Shown here in pieces: positions 1-5,085 of a DNA stretch of 8,094 nucleotides (position 1 is the first letter of the stretch; each line of letters begins with the position of its first letter). Where the stretch lies: contig CAUDIU010000077.1 in the NCBI GenBank assembly GCA_958449715.1, positions 1-8,094 of the forward strand, written 5' to 3'. Source of the DNA: an uncultured Clostridium sp. (GTDB lineage: Bacteria; Cyanobacteriota; Vampirovibrionia; Gastranaerophilales; Gastranaerophilaceae). Under the pieces are notes generated by a model. It saw only the letters and a list, made by a program, of their open reading frames with translations. It did not search any database and had not been told where the DNA came from. The translations under genes were made by a program, and so were the position numbers.

Positions 1-966
1 CTTACAAAATACTATAGCGGGCGACCTGTCAGAATAAATGTGGTAGAAGTTGATATGAAACTGGCTAAGGATTTAGAATTAACCCCCGCACTTTCATCAG
101 AATCAACATTGAAAAGTAGAAGGACTATTACTACAATTGCTAAAAATAATAATGCTATAGTTGCATTAAACGGTACATATTTTAAACCTCAAACAGGTGT
201 TCCTCTTGGAACTTTGATGATTAATCAAAAAATGTACACAGGGCCTATTTACGATAGGGTAGCTATGGGTATTTTTGACGATAGTTTTGATATTGCAAGA
301 ATACAACTTGATGCAACTATAAAAGGCAGTGGAAAAACAATTACTGTAAACAATATTAATCAGCCTCGCATGCTTTCTACTCATGTTCTTGTGTATACTC
401 CAGAATGGGGTAAATATTCTCCTGTGGCACCTAAATATGGTGTTGGTTTGCAGGTTATAGATAATAAAATTACTAAAGCATCTGCTAATGCAGTTGAAAT
501 TCCTCAAAATGGTTATGTGATTTCTGGTCCTAAAAGTATTTTATATGCATTATTAGATAAAAAAGACGTTGAACTATCAATTAAGACTAATCCAGATTGG
601 GACGGCGTTAAGCATATAATAAGCGGTGGTCCGTATTTAGTTAAAAATGGAGAAGTCTTTGTTGATATGACTGCTCAAAGGCTTCAAGCAATAGGTGGAC
701 GTAACCCTAGAAGTGCTATTGGTTATACAAAAGATAACAATTTTATTTTTGTCGCAGTAGATGGTAGAGAAGGAAGTTCTATTGGAATGACATTAATGGA
801 ATTAGCTAATTTTATGCAATCAATTGGTTGCGTTGGAGCAATCAATTTAGATGGTGGAGGCTCAACAGTTATGTATGTAAATGGCAGAGTTGTAAACAAG
901 CCTCAGCAAACTGGAGGTATACCTCTCTCAAATGCAATCATTTTATCAAAATCTAATCAGTCTTAA
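1..966 (+). CDS. Phosphodiester glycosidase family protein (NAGPA-like), 5'-truncated by window edge
   Basis: Seen: the reading frame is open from base 1, and the codons before the GTG at 40 encode LTKYYSGRPVRINV, which runs smoothly into VEVDMKL. That GTG is therefore internal and the gene starts outside the window; 321 codons are visible. Family hallmarks follow in order: NGTYF (169-183), a GVPLGTLM stretch, SGGPYLV (about 622-642), RNPRSAIGY (700-726), DGREGSS (760-780) and NLDGGGSTVMY (844-876). This is the phosphodiester glycosidase domain (PF09992) related to the catalytic domain of human 'uncovering enzyme' NAGPA, which hydrolyses sugar phosphodiesters; the Asp/Gly-rich NLDGGGS motif is its most conserved block. 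Known bacterial members are usually exported and act on cell-surface or exopolysaccharide material, but the signal-peptide region is not in view and the substrate here is unknown. It converges with the Tic20-like gene on the other strand. Family assignment is firm. Confidence 0.9.
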   Translation, partial: LTKYYSGRPVRINVVEVDMKLAKDLELTPALSSESTLKSRRTITTIAKNNNAIVALNGTYFKPQTGVPLGTLMINQKMYTGPIYDRVAMGIFDDSFDIARIQLDATIKGSGKTITVNNINQPRMLSTHVLVYTPEWGKYSPVAPKYGVGLQVIDNKITKASANAVEIPQNGYVISGPKSILYALLDKKDVELSIKTNPDWDGVKHIISGGPYLVKNGEVFVDMTAQRLQAIGGRNPRSAIGYTKDNNFIFVAVDGREGSSIGMTLMELANFMQSIGCVGAINLDGGGSTVMYVNGRVVNKPQQTGGIPLSNAIILSKSNQS

Positions 967-995
967 TTCATAATCTTTTCATACTGACCACATCT

Positions 996-1020
996 ATGCG
1001 CTTTACAGCGCATTTTTTTT
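996..1020 (+). terminator. Rho-independent terminator of the phosphodiester glycosidase gene
   Basis: A 7-bp perfect stem (ATGCGCT at 996-1002 with AGCGCAT at 1007-1013) closes a 4-base loop and is followed by an eight-T run (1013-1020). It lies 30 bases after the TAA stop. The T run is only on the + strand, so it serves the + gene. The end of the T run overlaps the stop codon (1019-1021) of the convergent Tic20-like gene. Confidence 0.9.
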
Positions 1021-1426
1021 AATGATTAATATTCTGATCAATTATATCTGATACCCAAGGTATATAGCTGAATCTGCCTATAAATGCTGTAACTGCCAAA
1101 TATATTATGAAAATATATATAACAGATTGCAATAATGAATAGTCAAATATTAGTGGCATGTTTAACAAGAATGTAATTTGTGCAACTAATCTGTTTATTA
1201 ATGGTATAAAACTTAAAATATTTGAAAGCCAGCTGATGAATATTGATAATACAGCAAATGCTAAAGAAATAAATATTGATTGAAATATATGGTATTGCAA
1301 AAAAGGTTTTAATCTTGCTTTTGTAAATAAACCGATAATAAGCCATATAAAACCTACCATACCCATAGTTAAATATGTCAGAGCTGCTATAATTCTTTCA
1401 ATCATATATGGGGTATCTTTTTGCAT
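1019..1426 (-). CDS. Tic20-like small integral membrane protein
   Basis: A 135-residue, very hydrophobic protein with about four membrane helices (approximately residues 12-33, 45-67, 70-92 and 98-118). Between helix 1 and 2 is PFLQYHIFQSIF (41-52), and the C-terminus carries GRFSYIPWVSD (117-127). Both match the pattern of cyanobacterial and chloroplast Tic20 homologues (F-x-R-[FY]-[HN]-x-M-Q and G-x-Y-x-x-I-P-x-[IV]-S-D), which I recall from the family; no alignment was run. Plant Tic20 is a core part of the inner-envelope protein import channel; the role of bacterial homologues is not settled. The DUF4870 family is the main alternative. The start ATG directly follows the TAA stop of the upstream TPR gene (TAAATG) with a GGAG about 11 bases before it inside that gene, so translation is probably coupled. 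Met8 is a less likely start because no ribosome-binding site precedes it. Confidence 0.72.
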   Translation of the reverse strand: MQKDTPYMIERIIAALTYLTMGMVGFIWLIIGLFTKARLKPFLQYHIFQSIFISLAFAVLSIFISWLSNILSFIPLINRLVAQITFLLNMPLIFDYSLLQSVIYIFIIYLAVTAFIGRFSYIPWVSDIIDQNINH

Positions 1427-2488
1427 TTATACTGCTTCTCCGTTTCTTTTTTTGTCAATATATTCATCTAGAACTTGTGTATATACAAGTCTAAACTCAT
1501 CATTTTCCGGTTCAATACTTATTGATGCTCTATAAGATGATATTGATTGTTCAATTTCTCCTTTTAAATAATGAGCATTACCTAAAAGCATATATGTCTT
1601 AGCGCTATTTGGTTTTAATCTTATAGCTTCTTTGTAAAGATCCATTGCTAAATCTAAATGGTTAAAGTTTGTATATAGATTTGCTAGTAGAATTTGAGCA
1701 TCAATTTCTTTTGTTTGGATATTTTTAGCTCTCTTATACATCTCTACAGCCATGTCATATTCCCCAAATTCAGAAAGAGCAATAGCATAGCAAATGTAAG
1801 TTTTATAATTATCGCCTTCCATTGTCAAGGCTTTTTCAAAATAATTATAAGCTTTTTCTCTTTCCTTCATTAGTGTAAGAGTATTTCCTATGCAAATAGC
1901 GACTATTTTATTATCTGGGTTTAGTACAAAAACTTTTTTATATAATTCTAGAGCTGTTTCATAATCAAATAATTTGAAACACACATTACCCATGTCAATC
2001 AATGCTGTAATATTTTCAGGATCAAGTGATAATGCTTTTTCATAATAAGCTTTAGATTCTACATAATCTTCATTGTCTTGATATAAAAGAGCTATTGCAT
2101 TATAAATTTCAGGATTAGTTGAGTTCAAGTCAATTGCTCTATTATAGTAAAATAAAGCTTTTGGAAAGTTTTTCCATTCTGCAAAAACATTTCCCATATT
2201 ATAATAAATTAAATAATTTTTAGGATTAACTGTTAGTGCTTTATTATAATATGATAATGATTTTCTAAAATCTTTTTCATAAAACCACATAGTGCCCATT
2301 CCTACTAGAGCTTGAACATCATCAGGCTTTATTGCTAAAAGACTGTCAAGTACAGACATTACTTTGTCATAATCTTCAATTTGTAAGTAAAGTTCTGATA
2401 ATCTGTGGTAATTGTCGATATTGTTAGGTTCTTTAGCCATAGCTAAGACCAATTCATTAATTTTATTATTTATCTCTTCTCTATTCAT
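1427..2488 (-). CDS. Tetratricopeptide repeat (TPR) protein, nine repeats
   Basis: A 353-residue protein made almost entirely of 34-residue TPR units. Starting near residue 21, nine consecutive repeats can be laid out, each with the usual W/Y-x-x-[LM]-G...A-x-x-x-Y-x-[KR]-A-[IL]-x-[LI]-x-P spacing; examples are YYNMGNVFAEWKNFPKALFY and LLGNAHYLKGEIEQSISSY. The last repeat ends at about residue 330 and is followed by a capping helix and a charged tail. There is no signal peptide or membrane segment, so it is predicted to be cytosolic. TPR solenoids bind other proteins; nothing in the sequence identifies the partner. The gene sits directly upstream of the Tic20-like gene with no gap, so the two are probably co-transcribed and may act together, for example with the TPR protein as a cytosolic docking partner at the membrane (inference). 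A weak AGG lies five bases before the ATG. Confidence 0.9.
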   Translation of the reverse strand: MNREEINNKINELVLAMAKEPNNIDNYHRLSELYLQIEDYDKVMSVLDSLLAIKPDDVQALVGMGTMWFYEKDFRKSLSYYNKALTVNPKNYLIYYNMGNVFAEWKNFPKALFYYNRAIDLNSTNPEIYNAIALLYQDNEDYVESKAYYEKALSLDPENITALIDMGNVCFKLFDYETALELYKKVFVLNPDNKIVAICIGNTLTLMKEREKAYNYFEKALTMEGDNYKTYICYAIALSEFGEYDMAVEMYKRAKNIQTKEIDAQILLANLYTNFNHLDLAMDLYKEAIRLKPNSAKTYMLLGNAHYLKGEIEQSISSYRASISIEPENDEFRLVYTQVLDEYIDKKRNGEAV

Positions 2489-2496
2489 AATAACCT

Positions 2497-2524
2497 ATTT
2501 TACACTATTTTGTATAATTTGCAA
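2497..2524 (-). promoter_or_regulatory. Candidate sigma-70 promoter of the TPR/Tic20-like unit
   Basis: Read on the minus strand, TTGCAA (2519-2524) and TAAAAT (2497-2502) are separated by 16 bases. The position fits the gap between the rsfS terminator and the TPR start. If used, transcription would begin only a few bases before the ATG, giving an almost leaderless mRNA, which weakens the call. The region is AT-rich and other hexamers are possible. Confidence 0.4.
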
Positions 2525-2545
2525 TAGTATTTAGAAATGTTACAT

Positions 2546-2577
2546 AAAGAAAAGACTCCACATATTTCTGTGAAGCC
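2546..2577 (-). terminator. Rho-independent terminator after rsfS
   Basis: In the minus-strand RNA, GGCTTCACA pairs with TGTGGAGTC through a 9-bp stem that includes two G-U pairs, around a 6-base loop (2563-2568), and is followed by TTTTCTTT (2553 down to 2546). It starts about 10 bases after the rsfS stop. The wobble pairs work only in minus-strand RNA, which agrees with it serving rsfS. Confidence 0.78.
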
Positions 2578-2587
2578 GATTACGTTA

Positions 2588-2980
2588 TTAAAATTCTTTA
2601 TATTCTTCAGATAATTGTTTCCATTCATCTTCCGGAATACTAAATGCGTTACTCCAAAATTTTTCTATTGCATATGTCTGACGTTCTTCTTTATGGAGTA
2701 TATGTACAACTACATCTCCATAATCAAGTAAATTCCATCTGTTTTTAGCATCATTTTCAAATCTTACTGGAGATCTTGAAAATAGTTCTTTAATACGTTC
2801 TTTAGTATTATTCATAAGGGCTTTTACTTGAGGTGTTGAATCCCCTGTAACTATTACAAAATAGTCCGCAAGTGATGATACATTACTTATGTTTAAAATA
2901 GTAATGTCTTTACCAAGTTTTTCATCAAGTGCTCTTGCAATAACGCTTGCTAATAATTTTGAATCTAATTGTTTTTCCAT
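2588..2980 (-). CDS. rsfS: Ribosomal silencing factor RsfS (RsfA/YbeB/Iojap family)
   Basis: A 130-residue protein of typical length for the Iojap/RsfS family. Seen: SSLADYFVIVTGDST (35-49), the N-terminal hallmark, and RWNLLDYGDVVVH (81-93) followed by an EKFW block (106-109), the C-terminal hallmark. RsfS binds ribosomal protein uL14 on the large subunit and blocks joining of the small subunit, lowering translation when nutrients are short or during subunit maturation (established for the family). The start is supported by AGGA seven bases before the ATG. It lies 38 bases downstream of rpiB with no promoter or terminator visible in between, so the two should share an mRNA; a terminator follows at 2546-2577. 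In many bacteria rsfS sits next to nadD; here it does not. Identification is secure. Confidence 0.95.
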   Translation of the reverse strand: MEKQLDSKLLASVIARALDEKLGKDITILNISNVSSLADYFVIVTGDSTPQVKALMNNTKERIKELFSRSPVRFENDAKNRWNLLDYGDVVVHILHKEERQTYAIEKFWSNAFSIPEDEWKQLSEEYKEF

Positions 2981-3018
2981 GGTATTTCCTTTTTGTAATG
3001 ATTATACCATGAAAACAA

Positions 3019-3453
3019 TTATTCAATCATATCTACTCTGCGTTTGTGTCTTCCTGCTTCGAATCCAGATTTAAGCCATACATCTACTATATCAAGAGCG
3101 AGGTGTTCTCCGATTACTCTTTCTCCCAGACATAATACATTTGCGTTATTATGAGCTCTTGAAACTCTTGCAGAATATGTATCACCGCAAAGTGCAGCTC
3201 TTATTCCTCTAATTTTATTTGCCGCTATTGACATACCTATACCAGTACCGCATATAAGTATTCCTCTATTAGCTTCTCCTGAAATAATTTTCTCTGCAAC
3301 GTGTTTTGCAATAATTGGGTAATCACAGGATTCTCGAGTGTATGTACCTACGTCAATATATTCGATATTTCTAGCTTTCAAATATTCAATAATTGATTCT
3401 TTGTAATGAAATCCGCCATGATCTGAGCCGATTACTACTTTTAAATCTTCCAT
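3019..3453 (-). CDS. rpiB: Ribose-5-phosphate isomerase B (RpiB/LacAB family)
   Basis: Catalyses interconversion of ribulose 5-phosphate and ribose 5-phosphate in the pentose phosphate pathway; cytosolic. From the chosen start the protein has 144 residues, normal for RpiB. Seen: SDHGG (10-14) that binds the substrate phosphate region, ICGTGIGMSIAANK (67-80) with the catalytic-type Cys68, SRAHNNANVLCLGER (98-112) with His101, and Arg135/Arg139 in the C-terminal phosphate-binding stretch (residue roles by analogy with E. coli RpiB). The frame is open 12 codons further to an ATG at 3489, but the internal ATG at 3453 is preferred: GAGGGG lies just before it, family alignments begin here, and the upstream ATG lies next to a promoter -10 box and so upstream of the transcription start. 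The gene heads a unit with rsfS. A galactose-6-phosphate isomerase (LacA/LacB) role is unlikely because no lac genes are near. Confidence 0.95.
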   Translation of the reverse strand: MEDLKVVIGSDHGGFHYKESIIEYLKARNIEYIDVGTYTRESCDYPIIAKHVAEKIISGEANRGILICGTGIGMSIAANKIRGIRAALCGDTYSARVSRAHNNANVLCLGERVIGEHLALDIVDVWLKSGFEAGRHKRRVDMIE

Positions 3454-3457
3454 ATAA

Positions 3458-3463
3458 CCCCTC
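3458..3463 (-). promoter_or_regulatory. Ribosome-binding site that fixes the rpiB start
   Basis: GAGGGG on the minus strand, with its GAGG core six bases before the ATG at 3453. It is the strongest Shine-Dalgarno sequence in the window, and nothing comparable precedes the upstream in-frame ATG at 3489. Confidence 0.85.
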
Positions 3464-3480
3464 TTTCTTTCTACACATTT

Positions 3481-3509
3481 ATTATACATTTTTTTTTACA
3501 AATTGCCAA
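3481..3509 (-). promoter_or_regulatory. Sigma-70-type promoter of the rpiB-rsfS operon
   Basis: On the minus strand TTGGCA (3504-3509, five of six consensus bases) is followed after exactly 17 bases by a perfect TATAAT (3481-3486). Predicted transcription start is near 3474, leaving a leader of about 20 bases that holds the ribosome-binding site. The spacer includes a nine-A run. Confidence 0.82.
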
Positions 3510-3534
3510 TTTTATGTAAAGATTAATTTACCAA

Positions 3535-3568
3535 TAAAAAAACTCTCCATTTAGTGGAGAGTTTTTTT
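3535..3568 (-). terminator. Rho-independent terminator overlapping the stop of the first paralogue
   Basis: An 8-bp perfect stem (ACTCTCCA at 3542-3549, TGGAGAGT at 3555-3562) with a 5-base loop is flanked by A and T runs on both sides, so it can work in both directions. The A run on the RNA's 5' side begins inside the TAA stop codon (3567-3569) of the 426-residue protein gene. It separates that gene from the rpiB promoter downstream. Confidence 0.92.
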
Positions 3569-4847
3569 ATTCTAATTCACCTGCAAAGTTAGGATTATCT
3601 TTTTTGATTTGTGCTAGTAGCCCATTTTTAATGTATGCTTGTAAATCTTCTTTATTATCAAAAGATCTGTCAGGTTTAAATGTGTAAGTTTTGCCGTTTA
3701 CAGTTACTTGTCCACTGCCATTGCTTCTTAAAAGTCCGCTATTTATGTTGTAATTAATTTTAGCTTTAGCACTGTTATTAGAGCTAGATTTTTTTGTAGT
3801 TGCTTGAGTAGATTGTTGTGCAAAGTTACTCCAAGGTGTTTTGAATTCTTCTTCTTTTGAATAATATTTGCCGTCAGAATGTTCATATGGTGTTACAGCA
3901 GTGAAATTGTCGCTTACCATGGTTCCATCAGCAAGTGTTTTTATTTGATTTTGTGATGTAGCTGTTTGATTTTGTTTTGTTACAGTTTGTGCTGGTGCAC
4001 TTTGTGTTTTTATACCTTGTCCAAAGCCATTTTGACTTTGTTCATTTACTAATTTACCGTCTTTTAATGAGTAAGTTGGTGCGCCAATAGTTGCTTGACC
4101 ATTTTTGCTTACACATTGATATGATAATGTGCCGTCACTTCCGACTCTTACTTCGTATTGGTATTTATTGCCGCTTGAGCTATCTGTCAATGTAAAGCTT
4201 TTTGGAACTCCATTTGCATCAGTTTGTACATTTGATAATGTTCCAGATATATCTTTTGTTCTGCCACTTGCATCAGTACATACCATTCTAGCTCCATTTT
4301 TAATATTTGAATAATCTTGTTTTGGATTTGTATCAATATCTTCTGGAGTTTCTTGTACTTCAGGAGTTTCTTCTTTTACTGGATCTAATGGTTCTGCTTG
4401 TCGAGCTTGATATGCTTGTGATTGTTTTTTCAATTCTGCAATTTCATCTAATGCTTTATCAAGTTTTTTATTTAAATCTTTATATTCTTTAGATTGTGTA
4501 GGATCTTGTGCTTTAGTTTCTTGAGATTCTTCTTTTCCTCCAGCGCCTTCGACAGTTCCTGCACCATTGTTATTACCTATGCCAAATAAGCTTAGGATTC
4601 CACCTAATAATGAAGTGCCGATTCCGATACCCATCATCCAATTTAACCATTTTGGTGTGCCACCATTACAGCATTGATGATTATCATAGATGCCATAACC
4701 GCCATTAATTATATTATTATTTATAATTGTGGTTTGGTTTGGGATTACATTTACTCGTCCCATACCTCTAAATTGGCCTGCTTTTAAATTGTAAGTTAAT
4801 GGGCGACGTCCTCCGCCTGACCATCCGGTTATGCTATACATACCCAT
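3567..4847 (-). CDS. Unrecognised protein with TIINNN / HxCC / glycine-rich helix N-terminal module (paralogue A)
   Basis: I do not recognise this 426-residue protein. Seen, in order: a Gly/Arg-rich N-terminus with GGGRRP (11-16); TTIINNN (39-45); HQCCNGG (57-63); a hydrophobic glycine-spaced segment from Trp67 to about Ile90 with GIGIGTSLLGG (73-83); a charged heptad-like stretch (about 120-148, KLDKALDEIAELKKQ); a Pro/Glu linker (about 152-172); a beta-type domain of about 65 residues with two cysteines, Cys190 and Cys245; a Gln/Thr/Ser-rich linker (about 270-360); and a C-terminal block with VTVNGKTYTFKPDRSF. No cleavable signal peptide is evident. The helix could be a single membrane anchor with the C-terminus outside the cytosol (inference). 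The first ATG is chosen because GGAG lies eight bases before it. Its N-terminal module is shared with the next gene upstream; the rest is not. It is transcribed alone, between its own upstream box and terminator. Confidence 0.85.
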   Translation of the reverse strand: MGMYSITGWSGGGRRPLTYNLKAGQFRGMGRVNVIPNQTTIINNNIINGGYGIYDNHQCCNGGTPKWLNWMMGIGIGTSLLGGILSLFGIGNNNGAGTVEGAGGKEESQETKAQDPTQSKEYKDLNKKLDKALDEIAELKKQSQAYQARQAEPLDPVKEETPEVQETPEDIDTNPKQDYSNIKNGARMVCTDASGRTKDISGTLSNVQTDANGVPKSFTLTDSSSGNKYQYEVRVGSDGTLSYQCVSKNGQATIGAPTYSLKDGKLVNEQSQNGFGQGIKTQSAPAQTVTKQNQTATSQNQIKTLADGTMVSDNFTAVTPYEHSDGKYYSKEEEFKTPWSNFAQQSTQATTKKSSSNNSAKAKINYNINSGLLRSNGSGQVTVNGKTYTFKPDRSFDNKEDLQAYIKNGLLAQIKKDNPNFAGELE

Positions 4848-4866
4848 GGCTAGTTCTCCATATTTT

Positions 4867-4912
4867 TATACTCTCTGTATATATATAAAGTATATACTTT
4901 TTAAATAATTGC
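4867..4912 (-). promoter_or_regulatory. Conserved upstream box of paralogue A (likely promoter/operator region)
   Basis: About 46 bases, ending 20 bases before the ATG, that closely match 6331-6372 upstream of the other paralogue. The shared order on the + strand is TATACTCT, a 15-base identical core (4881-4895), then TTTTAAAT and AATTGC. On the minus strand it contains TATACT and TATATA, either of which could be a -10 box, and TTTAAA; no clear -35 hexamer stands out. Conservation between the two genes, not the hexamers, is the main support. Confidence 0.6.
4887..4900. repeat. 14-bp perfect palindrome inside the upstream box
   Basis: AAAGTATATACTTT reads identically on both strands. It lies within the likely promoter of paralogue A, 39 bases before the start. 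The matching site of paralogue B (6347-6360) is an imperfect version, AAAGTATATCATTT. It could be an operator for a dimeric regulator, or just a product of the AT-rich composition. Confidence 0.5.
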
Positions 4913-5031
4913 CATTGATGGTATATATTTGTAATATTTCTTTACATTAGAACATCAAGGTTTATTTAAATAAGGTGTTAAAATCACTATCCCTGTTGTT
5001 TTTATATTCCCTAAAATTAATGTTATTTAAC

Positions 5032-5068
5032 AAAAAAAAGACTCCTTCATATTGAAGAAGTCTTTTTT
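5032..5068 (-). terminator. Rho-independent terminator of paralogue B
   Basis: In minus-strand RNA GACTTCTTCA pairs with TGAAGGAGTC over 10 bp, with one U-G pair, around a 3-base loop, followed by eight T (5039 down to 5032). On the + strand the same position is a C-A mismatch, so the orientation fits the minus-strand gene whose stop lies 24 bases upstream. The roughly 120 bases between here and the upstream box of paralogue A hold nothing I can identify. Confidence 0.9.
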
Positions 5069-5085
5069 GATTTTACTAACTTTTA

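Noticed and set aside
166..507. 113-codon open frame on the minus strand inside the phosphodiester glycosidase gene
   Set aside because: It lies wholly within a strongly supported gene on the other strand, has no ribosome-binding site, and its Cys/Asn/Ile-rich product resembles no family.
1143..1346. 67-codon minus-strand frame within the Tic20-like gene
   Set aside because: Overlaps the real gene in another frame; its composition reflects AT-rich out-of-frame translation.
2889..3074. 61-codon + strand frame across the rsfS-rpiB junction
   Set aside because: Runs antisense through two secure genes and has no independent start signal.
4129..4492. Two adjoining 61-codon + strand frames within paralogue A
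   Set aside because: Antisense to a long coding frame with its own ribosome-binding site, upstream box and terminator; the Leu/Phe-rich products are typical of the reverse complement of Glu/Lys/Asn codons.
4962..4973. TTATTTAAATAA palindrome in the gap between the paralogues
   Set aside because: Twelve AT-only bases are easily expected by chance here, and the flanks do not extend the symmetry.
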